DNA from: Beijerinckiaceae bacterium
Lineage (GTDB): Bacteria > Pseudomonadota > Alphaproteobacteria > Rhizobiales > Beijerinckiaceae
Direction: 5' to 3'
NCBI GenBank assembly: GCA_030684835.1
Contig: JAUXWZ010000154.1
Location: 1 to 44,363 of the forward strand
Length of the DNA: 44,363 nt
Positions 24,865 through 33,721 of the stretch are shown in pieces. The notes beneath the pieces are model-generated. The model was not told the origin of the DNA and ran no database searches. It was given only the letters and a program-made list of their open reading frames with translations. Positions within the stretch are counted from its first letter, which is position 1. Each line of letters opens with the position of its first letter. The position numbers were made by a program, and so were the translations under genes.

Positions 24865-25327
24865 TCCGACGCATCTGAGTTTCCGAAAGCCAAATCAATC
24901 AGTCATTCCGAGGCCTCCAGCGCCGCAATGGAATCAGATCGTGATTTCGCTGTGAATCCCTTTAACGGCCTGGAGTCTAGGTGCTCTGACAGCTTCCTTT
25001 TGCATGACCTGGAATCGGTCGAGGCTAAAACCGCCCAGCCCTACGTGGGGCTTTGCCACTCGTTCTCGGCAACTTCCTAAAAATGCAAAGAGCCGCTCGA
25101 ATGGCTTAACTCGCATTATTGGACATCATGGATGACAAGACTTTCGATATGCTTCTAGCCGTAGCCCGCAACGGCTAGAAGAGCCTTGAAGCCTTACTAC
25201 CTACGCAAGTTGAGAACGGGCTTTTCGCTTTCTTCACTCCACCTCAATGGAGTGCGTTCTAAAAAGAAAAGAGTGTGATCCTAGCAAACGTGAGGCGTGC
25301 CGCGCCGCTATAGCCGTCATGTTGGTT
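24865..25327. other. Non-coding/decayed stretch between IS5 remnant and acetolactate synthase gene
   Basis: Short frames occur on both strands but none has a ribosome site, family motif or coherent composition. The stretch contains the perfect hairpin listed separately (25152-25181) and a purine-rich run near 25261-25275. It is probably degraded mobile DNA plus the 3' flank of the minus-strand acetolactate synthase gene. Confidence 0.5.
25152..25181. terminator. Perfect 11-bp hairpin
   Basis: CTTCTAGCCGT (25152-25162) and ACGGCTAGAAG (25171-25181) are exact reverse complements separated by AGCCCGCA. The stem is strong, but no clear T-run follows on either strand. It lies about 150 bases past the stop codon of the minus-strand alsS-like gene, so it could end that transcript or stabilise its 3' end. 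It might also be the end of a lost mobile element. Confidence 0.35.
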
Positions 25328-26986
25328 TCAATGAATCACATCGGGGTGAACTGACTGCATCAGGCTCTGGTTGTCGCCATAATCCACCGGCACGCCGACG
25401 ACCACCGGCCCATCCATCTCCATTGCTTTCTTTAGAACAAGTTCAATTTCGTCGGCACTCCGGATTTGAAGCCCCTTGGCGCCCATCGACTCTGCGAATT
25501 TTACGATGTCGATCGGCCCGAAGCGCACGCCTGATTCACGACCATAGGCCTCCATCTCCTGAAGCCGGACCATGTCGTAGCTGCCGTCGATCCACACTAG
25601 ATGCACAAAATTGCACTTAAGACGCACGGCCGTCTCGAGCTCAACGGCAGAGAAGAGAAAGCCGCCATCACCTGATACGGAGATTACTTTGCGCGACGGA
25701 TCGGCAAGGCATGCGGCGATTGCCCACGGCAAGCCGACGCCCAATGTTTGTTGACCATTGCTGATCAGAATCTGCCGAGGCCGATGCGCAATCAGGTGGC
25801 GCGCCATCCAGATGTGGAACGAACCCATGTCGGAACAGAGTATGGTGTCCTCGTCGAGGAAGCGCTGAAGGGCATGCACCAGCCGCAATGGATGCACGGG
25901 CATGCCACGGCGCTTTGCCGCCTCAAGCGCAACATACTCGCGCTCGCGGGCGATCTCGACAAGTGCCTCGAATTGTTCAGGTTGACGCCTGCCAGCGAGC
26001 AGTGGAGCCAGACAATCTAAGGTCGATGCAATGTCACCCAGAAGTTCAAGAGCGATCCGGTAGTCCCGATCAGGCATAGCGGGCACGCAGTCGAGATGGA
26101 TGAGCGTGCGGTCACGGCCTCTGTTCCAAAGGGCAGGGTCATACTCGACGGCATCAAATCCGATCGCTAGTACGAGATCTGCAGCGTCCAGCAAGCTGTC
26201 GGCTGGCTGATTGTGAAATAGCCCGACGCGGCCGCCGAAACAGTCGAGATGCTGACGCGACAGCACTCCAGCTGCTTGGTAGGTACTTACAACGGCAAGC
26301 TTCGTGCGGTCCAACAAGGCACGCACTGCGGCGGTCGCTCGTGGTTGGCTAGCCAGCATGCCCAGCAGCACGACGGGCCGCTTTGCCGCTGCTATAAGGG
26401 CGCTTGCTGCGGAGATGGCCGCTGCGTCCGCGGCGCCTGATGTGGGCGCGACGACAGGGGCCAAGACGTCTCCCAGTGCGGCAGCTTTCATGATGCCCTT
26501 TGGCAAACTTAAAAAGGCTGCGCCAGGCCTTCCTGATTCGGCGGCACGAAAAGCCGTGACTAGTGCTTCTGAGATTGCGTCGGTCGAAGTAATTTCGGCA
26601 GCATACTTGGTGACAGGGCGCATGATAGCGACGGTGTCCATGCTTTGGTGCGTCTGCTTCAGCCGGTCGTTCAATGACACTGCGCCGCCAAGCGCAACAA
26701 TGGGGTCTCCCTCAGTATTGGCAGTAGCTAGGCCGGTCACAAGGTTTGAGCAGCCAGGTCCCGAGGTTACCAGCACTACACCTGCCTTGCCTGTCAGTCG
26801 TCCCAGACCGCCAGCGATGAAAGCTGCATTCTGCTCATGCCGACACACGATGGTCTTTATCTTGGAGTCAACCAAGGCATTAAAGACCGGATCAATTTTA
26901 GCTCCGGGAATGCCGACCACGTATTCAACGCCCTGCGCCTCAAGATTTTGCACCAGTAAGCGCGCGCCGTCCAGATCTTCGCTCAT
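25328..26986 (-). CDS. alsS: Acetolactate synthase, catabolic AlsS-type (TPP-dependent)
   Basis: A 552-residue thiamine-diphosphate enzyme, normal length for AlsS. It has VVGIPGAKIDPVF near the start and the catalytic Glu in CRHEQNAAF (about 51), then VLVTSGPGCSNL and the RPVTKYAAEI loop. The TPP motif is SGDGGFLFSAVELETA, and YGRESGVRFGPIDIVKFAES is the AlsS-type C-terminal block. These match catabolic rather than FAD-dependent anabolic synthases. Known reaction: two pyruvates to acetolactate plus CO2. The context (CMD, aromatic-type oxygenases) leaves open use on another 2-oxoacid. ATG 26986 follows AGGAA and overlaps the CMD stop as ATGA. Confidence 0.85.
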   Translation of the reverse strand: MSEDLDGARLLVQNLEAQGVEYVVGIPGAKIDPVFNALVDSKIKTIVCRHEQNAAFIAGGLGRLTGKAGVVLVTSGPGCSNLVTGLATANTEGDPIVALGGAVSLNDRLKQTHQSMDTVAIMRPVTKYAAEITSTDAISEALVTAFRAAESGRPGAAFLSLPKGIMKAAALGDVLAPVVAPTSGAADAAAISAASALIAAAKRPVVLLGMLASQPRATAAVRALLDRTKLAVVSTYQAAGVLSRQHLDCFGGRVGLFHNQPADSLLDAADLVLAIGFDAVEYDPALWNRGRDRTLIHLDCVPAMPDRDYRIALELLGDIASTLDCLAPLLAGRRQPEQFEALVEIAREREYVALEAAKRRGMPVHPLRLVHALQRFLDEDTILCSDMGSFHIWMARHLIAHRPRQILISNGQQTLGVGLPWAIAACLADPSRKVISVSGDGGFLFSAVELETAVRLKCNFVHLVWIDGSYDMVRLQEMEAYGRESGVRFGPIDIVKFAESMGAKGLQIRSADEIELVLKKAMEMDGPVVVGVPVDYGDNQSLMQSVHPDVIH

Positions 26987-27429
26987 GTGGGCTTTCCTGT
27001 GCGGCTATTTTTCTCTTCTAGCATGTCGGCGGCATCAATCGAGTCGAAAACCTCCTTCATAGTCATCAAAGCGTTGGTAGCGGCGGGGAAACCGCAATAT
27101 GCGATCATCTGAGTTATGATTTCTGCCACTTCCCCGCGAGAAGCGCCGCAGCGTAGCGCTGCACTAATGTGAAGCCTAAGCTCAGGCAGAGAGAAGCCTT
27201 GCACGGTCAAGGCTGCGATGGTGCACAGTTCTCTTGTCTTTATGTCGATAACATCGCGCGTATAGAGTTCGCCGAATGGCATGGTCACGTTCACCCAAGC
27301 AAATTCCGGCGCCAGCGCCTTGATGTTGCGGATGTAGCTGTCGGCCATCGGACCGAGTTGCTTTCGAATTTCAGCCATGCCGCGCTGGTACTCGGGGGAG
27401 TTCTCGTCGTGGGCATCGACATTCGTCAT
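26983..27429 (-). CDS. Carboxymuconolactone decarboxylase-family protein
   Basis: A 148-residue PcaC/CMD-like protein. The core RELCTIAALTVQGFSLPELRLHI plus ALRCGASRGEVAEII and YCGFPAATNAL is the family signature. PcaC itself decarboxylates γ-carboxymuconolactone in the protocatechuate branch; other members are peroxidases with a CxxC pair, which is absent here (single Cys in ELCTI). It is co-transcribed with the acetolactate synthase (4-base overlap), an unusual pairing. No pcaHG/pcaB relatives are in the window. Confidence 0.82.
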   Translation of the reverse strand: MTNVDAHDENSPEYQRGMAEIRKQLGPMADSYIRNIKALAPEFAWVNVTMPFGELYTRDVIDIKTRELCTIAALTVQGFSLPELRLHISAALRCGASRGEVAEIITQMIAYCGFPAATNALMTMKEVFDSIDAADMLEEKNSRTGKPT

Positions 27430-28264
27430 ATGCTTCCCAATCTGTCGTTAGATAACCGTGACACGCAATGATGCATTGATCTCTCATGAAAAGGAAAGGC
27501 CCGTCTTCCATTGGTCTTGCAAAGGCCAGCCGCTGCAATCAAAGAAGTAACGACACAGCGAGCGCTTCGGAACTGACCTGCCCACAGTAGGTAGTCGGGT
27601 ACCCCGAGAGCACGAACGTTGAGCTAAGCAGCAGACGCTTGTGAGCCCAGTCGCATTTGCAGGAAGCCCGAGATGTCGATTGAAGGCGCTCAATACAATT
27701 GTTTCGAAGCACTCATGGCCGCAGCCGAGCGATCATCCGCCAACTTCGAGCGGACGGGACGTGTGACGATGCTTGAGCTTTGCGACAGAAGCTCCTGACG
27801 TCGTCGCTTACACCGGGCGGTTAATGAACGAGATGTGCATCTAAAGGACAATATGGAATGGTCGCCCCGATCGCCTTCTGCCCGTGATAAGTCGCTGCTT
27901 TCGAGATGCTCGTCTTGCCAGCAGCGGATGGCATAAGGATCGGAGCCGTGGCTGCGACGGCGGCGGTCCCTTTCCGAGCTTCCCAGCACGTCTCTGTTGT
28001 GAACCTCGTGAGGGCAGATATCGAACCGCTCGACTGCCACCAGTGAGCACAGCGTCATCATCCGCGTGAAATGAGCGCCCTCGAACGGAATTACGTATTA
28101 CCCAAGAAGAGTTCGTGCCGTATGCATGCGGGACACGAACCTTCGACGCGACGAGCATTTCCTCGTTCTTCGCCGCATTCGACGCGACGACGCTTTGGAG
28201 GGCCTTACTCTTCTCAATGGCTCGTCCGTGAGTGGACGGTATTGATAGCGTACCTGACCTTATC
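27430..28264. other. Gene-poor 835-bp gap
   Basis: Short frames on both strands lack starts with ribosome sites and resemble nothing I know. There is a 13-base direct repeat, TTCGACGCGACGA, at 28142-28154 and 28178-28190. The stretch separates two minus-strand transcription units. It would contain the promoter of the CMD-acetolactate synthase operon (near 27430-27500 on the minus strand) and the 3' flank of the DUF1989 gene. It may be decayed mobile DNA. Confidence 0.5.
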
Positions 28265-28900
28265 TCATTTCGGCCTGTGCTGGACTAAACGTATTGGTTT
28301 GAGAGCATGCGCGTTAACTTTATTGCGCACTTGCGGACAGTTGGAAACCGCGACAAGCAAATCCATCTCAGCCGTCAAGTCTACATAATCTCCCGCTTTT
28401 GAAAGAGGGAACTCGATTTCGTAAGCGCCGTCGCTCTTAACTGGGACGTTCATAAAAACATTAAGGGGGTACGGAATATCTTTCCACCCCAAACCCCATG
28501 ATTTCAACGCAGACGCAAAATTGTCGCGACAATTGTGTGCATGCTTATCTCCATATCGAAGCTCGTTCATAAAGCTTGAGCAGGCGCCCGCAATGATCGA
28601 ATGGGTGCCGCAGGTGTCAGCCGTCATCGTCATCATTAGTTTTGCTTCATCTGAGTAAAATTTATACCCCAATGAAGGATAGGCTTTCCGATTGAGCCCT
28701 AGTGAATTAGGCGCCGATAATTTCTCATCCTTGCGATGCAGGTAAACGAAAGCCACGCCTGCTACCTGCTTCCCCTCGACATCAATAATCCGAAGGACGT
28801 CACCGGTTCTCATTTCAAGACCCTGAAATCCGGCCGGGTTCAGAATAAGATCCTGAAGGATCTCGCCCTCTAGCTCAGCGGCATTGTGCGTCATCGGCAT
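28265..28900 (-). CDS. DUF1989 / urea-carboxylase-associated family protein
   Basis: A 211-residue member of PF09347. Characteristic segments are GDVLRIIDVEGKQVAGVAFV, DTCGTHSIIAGACSSFMNEL, RYGDKHAHNCRDN and the closing NVFMNVPVKSDG with DYVDLTAEMDLLVAVSNCPQ. Such proteins accompany urea carboxylase/allophanate or guanidine clusters and have an unassigned metal-bound fold (conserved His/Cys: HSIIAGAC, HAHNC, SNC). There are no urea carboxylase or ABC urea genes here, so the role is probably in the nitrogenous-compound branch of this island. ATG 28900 has a weak ribosome site. Confidence 0.85.
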   Translation of the reverse strand: MPMTHNAAELEGEILQDLILNPAGFQGLEMRTGDVLRIIDVEGKQVAGVAFVYLHRKDEKLSAPNSLGLNRKAYPSLGYKFYSDEAKLMMTMTADTCGTHSIIAGACSSFMNELRYGDKHAHNCRDNFASALKSWGLGWKDIPYPLNVFMNVPVKSDGAYEIEFPLSKAGDYVDLTAEMDLLVAVSNCPQVRNKVNAHALKPIRLVQHRPK

Positions 28901-29062
28901 GCTTTCTATTGTAAGTTCTCGTCAGGTCGCCCGTGAGAAAGCTAGCTCATGAAGCACTTCGGGGCTAGCTTCAATGGCGCCCGCGAAAGGAGGCGGGTGG
29001 ACGGTTGCCGCAGCGCGATTATGAGCCGCGACAAAACGCACTTGCTTGCGAACCCCTTTGGC

Positions 29063-30100
29063 TCAATACGCAATCATCTTTTTCGCGCGATCAATGATCG
29101 ATGGATCGAAGTCGATAGAGGCGCGGATCGCCGCTTCTGTCTCCTTCCAGTCCATGGGATCCACAACAAGGTTCAGCCGCGCGGCATCGTCGCGCAATTG
29201 CTTCGAGTTCGCAGCAGTCCAAAAGGCCTCACGCAATACATCCACGCGATCCTTCGGTACGCCTGGCCCGACGGCGACGGGCCGGGTGATCTCGGTGGAG
29301 CCGAAGATAAACTGCATGATTTTACGTTCATCCTCTGTGCGCGCAAAGTCATACACCATTGGCGCATTCCCGAAGATCGCGTGCTTTCTCGATCCAACCT
29401 GCATGATCGGGACGAGCTTTCCGGCATCGAGATCCGCGCGCCGCTCGCTCAGCGCTTGCGATGCGAAAAATGCGCAGCGCGCGTCGATCTCTCCAGACTC
29501 AAGGGACAGAAGAGCATGCCCGGTCCCCTTGAATCCAGCGATCACCTTGATGTTGAATCCAAGCAGGTTTGCAAGCGCGCGCGGTTGCTGCGCAGCTGGA
29601 TCGTCCATCCCGTCCGCGCCAAAGATGATCTGCCGGTCCTTCGCATCCGCAATGGACTTGATCCCAGACTTTCCCATTGCAACGCAGCCAACGCTATCGC
29701 GGTTGAGATTGCCGATCCACTGGAACTTGAAAACGTCCCATGTCACATTTGCCACGCCCAACGATGGAGCGGTGAGTGCTGTTGGTACGGGTAAGACGAG
29801 GTTCGTCCCATCCATCGGCGCGATGTTGAAGGTATAGCCAACCGCACGAAACCCGCTGGCTCCAGGCATATTCTGGACGACGACGTTCGGCTTTCCCGGT
29901 ATAAAGCTTCCCAGATGCCGCGCGAGGAAGCGGCCCCACAGATCGGCGCCGCCTCCGGGAGCAAACCCGACCATTAGATTAATGTTCTTGTTGCGGTAAA
30001 ATTCCTCAACAGGGTTTGCGGAAGCGGCTTTGCTGATCCCAACGACGCCCAAAGCAAATGCTGCGGCCATCAGGCGCCTGAAAGAGCGTCTCTGAAGCAT
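29063..30100 (-). CDS. TctC/Bug-family periplasmic solute-binding protein
   Basis: A 345-residue tripartite tricarboxylate transporter binding protein. The ATG at 30100 is chosen because AGAGAGGA lies 7 bases upstream; an upstream GTG (30118) is less likely. A twin-arginine-like signal (RRSFRRLMAAAFAL, then KAASA) leads into VGFAPGGGADLWGRFLARHL and NMPGASGFRAV, the classic Bug N-terminus. The C-terminal part shows GNAPMVYDFA. It binds carboxylates or related acids and hands them to TctAB, which is not in the window. It shares the KFQWxGNLxRDxxGCVA segment with the copy at 43.6 kb. Confidence 0.9.
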   Translation of the reverse strand: MLQRRSFRRLMAAAFALGVVGISKAASANPVEEFYRNKNINLMVGFAPGGGADLWGRFLARHLGSFIPGKPNVVVQNMPGASGFRAVGYTFNIAPMDGTNLVLPVPTALTAPSLGVANVTWDVFKFQWIGNLNRDSVGCVAMGKSGIKSIADAKDRQIIFGADGMDDPAAQQPRALANLLGFNIKVIAGFKGTGHALLSLESGEIDARCAFFASQALSERRADLDAGKLVPIMQVGSRKHAIFGNAPMVYDFARTEDERKIMQFIFGSTEITRPVAVGPGVPKDRVDVLREAFWTAANSKQLRDDAARLNLVVDPMDWKETEAAIRASIDFDPSIIDRAKKMIAY

Positions 30101-30128
30101 TACTATTCCTCTCTTCACGTGAAATTGC

Positions 30129-30815
30129 TCAAGCTATCCGGCTCGCCGCACGGAAATTTGTTTCGACGAAGGAGATCGCGCTTGACCAAGCGGATCGCGC
30201 GGCGGGAGCGTTGAAAAATTCCTGCTCCGGGTTCATGAAAGCGTGCCCGACGCTCTCGTAACTCCGCATGTCCACGTCGGGAAACGCCGCTTTTATTCGC
30301 TCTTGCTCCGCTGCTGAAACGACATGGTCAACAGCGCCGAAATGAAGCTGTGTGGGGCATAGCGGCGCTTGATCCAGTCGCTCGTGTATGTGACTTCCAT
30401 AGAATGCGACCTGCGCCGTGAACGGCATGCGCGATGCGGCGGTCCATGAATAACTTCCGCCCGTGCAGAAACCTGTGATCGCAATCGGTCCGTGCTGCGC
30501 AAGCGCTTCTGCGCACGCTGCAATGTCAGCAAGAATTTGTCCGGTCGTCAGTTTTGCATAGGTGCGCGTTCCTGCTTCCGCACCCTCGCGGCCATATGGG
30601 TGCAAAATATTTGCGTCAAGCCGGTCGAACAGCGCTGGCGCTAAGGCGCGAAAGCCCGCCGACGCCCATTAGTCGCAAACATCGCCGATGTGGCTTGTCA
30701 GACCGAAGACGGCATGTAGGACTATGACGCCACCTTTGCATTCTCCTTTCGGGATACTGCTCCAGCAACAGAAAGAATGTTTGTCCGGCGCCACGAGTTT
30801 GATGCGCTCACGCAT
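30129..30815 (-). pseudogene. Dienelactone hydrolase family, interrupted by an in-frame stop
   Basis: A full-length frame of 229 codons starts at ATG 30815 and ends at 30129, matching DLH length. It includes GGVIVLHAVFGLTSHIGDVCD, then a TAA codon (30671-30669, between Asp and Trp), and continues in the same frame with WASAGFRALAPALFD. The rest contains the nucleophile elbow GFCTGGSYSW (Cys), FGAVDHVV (Asp) and SVGHAFMNP (His). The triad is complete, so decay is recent or the codon is an error. A shortened form could start at TTG 30605. DLH enzymes open dienelactones in (chloro)aromatic ortho cleavage. It is 28 bases from the TctC gene. Confidence 0.85.
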
Positions 30816-31489
30816 TCAGTCATCCAAGAAAACGATGATAAGTAATAGTAGACCAATAATTAGTATTGTATTTGTCCGGTCCTCAGCCTTGACAAGCAAG
30901 CGCAAAGTTTACTCACTGCTGCTTTGTTTGTCGCCAGATCAATCAAGAATCTGGCAACAAGAGATGATACGGACTGATAAGCATCCAGCGATGCAAGTAT
31001 CCAAATTTAATGTTGCGTGATAATTTGGCTTGCTAAATGCAGGAAATATTTATCTCCGACAACCTAATCGGATGCTCCGGTGAATCCACGATGCTTGAGC
31101 GACTGGATGAAATCCGTACGTTCAATGCACATAATTCATGCACTCGGCGGAAGCATTTCTGTTGGACCTGCGCCATAGTCCGGGACAGCGCGCGCAGCCG
31201 TTGAAATCTGGACACCACCATCCACGAAATGCAGGAGATGCGTTTGCATACTCAAGATTCTTTGAAAGTGGTTTCTCGTGGGCCGCTGGTGGTAGCCGAA
31301 GGGATTGGCGTGGACCATTACCATAGCTGGCCCTGCGCCCCGTTCCTCGCACTAGAGATCCGACTCATTCGCGCGGCTGAACGGCGCTATAGTTTTCCAT
31401 CCGGGCAAGCTGCAACGGGCCTACAGCCCGCTTAGCCTTGCCGCTCATTTGCACAAGATTTCCAGCATCAGCCCGATGAATAGGATGGC
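30816..31489. other. Gene-poor 674-bp region with possible minus-strand promoter
   Basis: No frame here carries recognisable motifs. A locally AT-rich segment (30830-30870) precedes the dienelactone hydrolase start. On the minus strand TTGTCA (30895-30890) and TACAAT (30870-30865) could act as -35 and -10, but the 19-base spacing is long. The rest (31100-31489) lies downstream of the hpaB-like gene and shows nothing coherent. Confidence 0.4.
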
Positions 31490-32977
31490 CTAATCCGAAT
31501 AATTCAGCGCATCGTCGACCATCTGTTTCGCGGCAGTAAAGTCATACGTCCTGAACATATTGGCCTTCACAAGATGCGACGCGCCGCCATAGAACTTCTC
31601 ATATTGTTGATGGCGGCTGCCGAATTCGGTTCCGATGAAGTCCCAGGCGAGTCGCATCAGGCGGACCTTGTCCCGCGCCGAAACGTCGCTCGACCCGAAG
31701 TAGCGCGAAACATCCTCCGCCCCTTCGGGATTATCAAAATCTTTCGCCGATGACGGCAGGGTAATCATTCCCGCGCCTGTCAACTCGCGTACAACGTCGA
31801 TGATGTGCGGATTTATCTGCGACTGAAGCGCCATAACGGCGTAAAGCGCGCCCTTATTTGGCCATGCGATCCCGTCCTCGTCAATGAGACCGCAGACTTC
31901 GTGCGAGCGCAGCATGTTTTGAACAATGGACGCATAGGCGGCGATCTCACCCATAGCGACTTGGACAGCTGGAACGCCGTCATTCCCCGTCGCCTCATTC
32001 ATCCGCTTGGCAAGCCCCAGCAGGAACTTCAGTTTGGTCGCATAACGCGCCTGAGCCTGGTAATTGCCCCATGTGTGCGATGGCGTCTTCCACCACTGAT
32101 TGAAGCACAGATCCACGTTTCGATAAATGAAGACGCGCTCCCAAGGCACGTGAACATTGTCGAGTACAATAAGGGAATCGGTTTCATCAAAGCGCGACGT
32201 CAGGGGATAGTCCTCGACACTCGTCGCCTGTAGGGGAAAGGCTCTCCGCGAATACAGCTTGAGGCCCGGAGCATCGACCGGAATAGCGACACTGAACGCA
32301 TAATTCTCGTCGCCAGGCCGAAGCGGGTGGATGCAGCTAATCTGCACATAGTCCGAGTATACGGCGCCTGTCGCAAGCTGCTGGCCGCCTTTCAGGATGA
32401 TGCCGGAATCCGTCTCCTTCACCACGCCCGCGTAAAGCGTCGGGTCCGATTGCTGATGCGCGGGCCTGCTACGATCGATCTGCGGCGGAACGATCGCGTA
32501 GGTCACATATTTATGGTCATCTCGAATATGCTTGTAAAAATTCACTAGATTGTCGGCAAAATGCTGGCCGCCCGCGGCGAAAAACTCAGGCTTCGCCGCA
32601 AAGCCAGCGAAGAAGTTGGCGACATGGTCTGGCGTGCGCCCCATCAGTCCAAAAGTTTGCGCCGCCCAAGCCTCAGCACTTTTGCGCTTGGCGCTCAGAT
32701 CATCGAGAGACTTCGCTATCTGAAAACAGCGCCAGACAGGGCGTCCCGTATCGGGCGAGGTATACGTCATCGTCTCCCGGTTTTCGGGCGCAGCTGCGAA
32801 GTCGAAGAGTCTCGCAACAGTTCTTGCGGCGCCGGAAAACGCGGGATGGCTTGTCGGATCGCTGACCTTCTCGCCATCGACAAATATTGTCCGGCTAGTT
32901 TGCTTCAGTTCGGCAAGGAAATCGGCCCCCGTGCGCATCCCGCTGGACGTAGTGTTTTGCATTTCCGCCTGTGACAT
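31490..32977 (-). CDS. 4-hydroxyphenylacetate 3-hydroxylase family monooxygenase (HpaB/TftD-type)
   Basis: A 495-residue large component of a two-component FADH2-dependent aromatic hydroxylase. Start ATG 32977 has GGAG 6 bases upstream. An N-terminal MRTGADFLAELKQTSRTIFVDGEKV leads into HPAFSGAARTVARLFDFA. The family core appears as VPPQIDRSRP, GGQQLATGAVYSDY, VPWERVFIYRN (about 290-300) and LTGAGMITLPSSAKDF, and a C-terminal FIGTEFGSRHQQYEKFYGGAS follows. It needs reduced flavin from a reductase, most likely the one encoded at 33.65-34.20 kb. Substrate: a phenol or hydroxy-aromatic acid, not identifiable from sequence. Confidence 0.92.
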   Translation of the reverse strand: MSQAEMQNTTSSGMRTGADFLAELKQTSRTIFVDGEKVSDPTSHPAFSGAARTVARLFDFAAAPENRETMTYTSPDTGRPVWRCFQIAKSLDDLSAKRKSAEAWAAQTFGLMGRTPDHVANFFAGFAAKPEFFAAGGQHFADNLVNFYKHIRDDHKYVTYAIVPPQIDRSRPAHQQSDPTLYAGVVKETDSGIILKGGQQLATGAVYSDYVQISCIHPLRPGDENYAFSVAIPVDAPGLKLYSRRAFPLQATSVEDYPLTSRFDETDSLIVLDNVHVPWERVFIYRNVDLCFNQWWKTPSHTWGNYQAQARYATKLKFLLGLAKRMNEATGNDGVPAVQVAMGEIAAYASIVQNMLRSHEVCGLIDEDGIAWPNKGALYAVMALQSQINPHIIDVVRELTGAGMITLPSSAKDFDNPEGAEDVSRYFGSSDVSARDKVRLMRLAWDFIGTEFGSRHQQYEKFYGGASHLVKANMFRTYDFTAAKQMVDDALNYSD

Positions 32978-33097
32978 GACGATCTCCAAACTACCTACGG
33001 ATCGTATGTATCCACCCTAGCCATGTCAATTGATGCTCGCTGGTTTTGAGTTAGTTCTCATGCTATCTGATATGTAAATCAATACGGACGCACAATA
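32978..33097. promoter_or_regulatory. Divergent promoter region between monooxygenase and MarR genes
   Basis: A 120-base intergenic stretch between the hpaB-like gene (minus) and the MarR gene (plus) must hold both promoters. Imperfect palindromes are visible: GGAT...ATCC at 32998-33012, TGATATGTAAATCA at 33068-33081, and the perfect CAATATTG at 33093-33100, which includes the MarR start codon. These are candidate MarR operators; none is a strong match to a known consensus. Confidence 0.4.
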
Positions 33098-33721
33098 TTG
33101 ACCTACGCTCCTCCCCTGACGATTTCTCGCAAGAAGGTTCTCGTCAGAGGGTCTGACGAACAGTTCCGGCGGATGATTTACGCCCTTGTTCAGGGCGTCT
33201 CACGGCTTTCGACGTTTCGCGAAATTTTTGGCCGTCAGATCGGCGTCACCCCGAGCCAGTTCGCAGTTCTATTGAGTGTAGCGCATTGCCAGGGACGTTC
33301 TGGGGTTGCAATCCGTAGTCTCGCTGACCACGCGGCGATGGCCGCCACACACGTCACCACGGAGGTGGGTAGATTGAGTCGTAAGGGCCTGGTCAAGAAA
33401 AAACCGAGCCCGACCGACGGCCGCAGCGTTCTTGTTTTGCTGACGTCCAAAGGGGAGGCTGCCATCGATGGACTGGTTCCCTTCATGAGAGGCGTCAACG
33501 ATACCCTGTTCAAAGACCTCGACGCGGCCACAATGACAATTGTGTATGCATTTTCCAAACGCCTGCTGATCAACGCCGAAGCCGCCATGGCTGAAGTGTG
33601 TAAGCGCGAACTAGAAGACGAAATGGACCAGACCCGCGCAGCTTTGCGCCGCTCACCAGCCGCGCAGGACGTGGTCCAGGCCAAGAGGCGTCTCCAGAGG
33701 CGTCTCCAGAGGCGGCTTTAG
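33098..33721 (+). CDS. MarR-family transcriptional regulator
   Basis: A 207-residue MarR-type winged-helix protein. The helical dimer part (DEQFRRMIYALVQGVSRLS) is followed by IGVTPSQFAVLLSVAH, the recognition region AIRSLADHAAMAATHVTTEV, and the wing KGLVKKKPSPTDGRSVLVLLTSKG. It probably represses the divergent monooxygenase gene and responds to an aromatic ligand. The only plausible starts are TTG 33098, used here, or a late ATG at 33173 that would cut into the domain. The C-terminus ends in RRLQRRLQRRL, coded by a tandem repeat and overlapping the flavin reductase gene tail to tail. Confidence 0.88.
   Translation: MTYAPPLTISRKKVLVRGSDEQFRRMIYALVQGVSRLSTFREIFGRQIGVTPSQFAVLLSVAHCQGRSGVAIRSLADHAAMAATHVTTEVGRLSRKGLVKKKPSPTDGRSVLVLLTSKGEAAIDGLVPFMRGVNDTLFKDLDAATMTIVYAFSKRLLINAEAAMAEVCKRELEDEMDQTRAALRRSPAAQDVVQAKRRLQRRLQRRL

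Noticed and set aside
27690-28158. Overlapping minus-strand frames of 105-123 residues
   Set aside because: Arg/Ser-rich, in two frames at once, no ribosome site and no motif; probably non-coding.
28142-28190. 13-base direct repeat TTCGACGCGACGA
   Set aside because: Only two copies in GC-rich DNA with no flanking structure; not a CRISPR or att site.
30111-30126. Second parS-like sequence (core TTCACGTGAA)
   Set aside because: Only 11 of 16 positions fit the consensus, and the site overlaps the leader of the TctC gene; likely chance.
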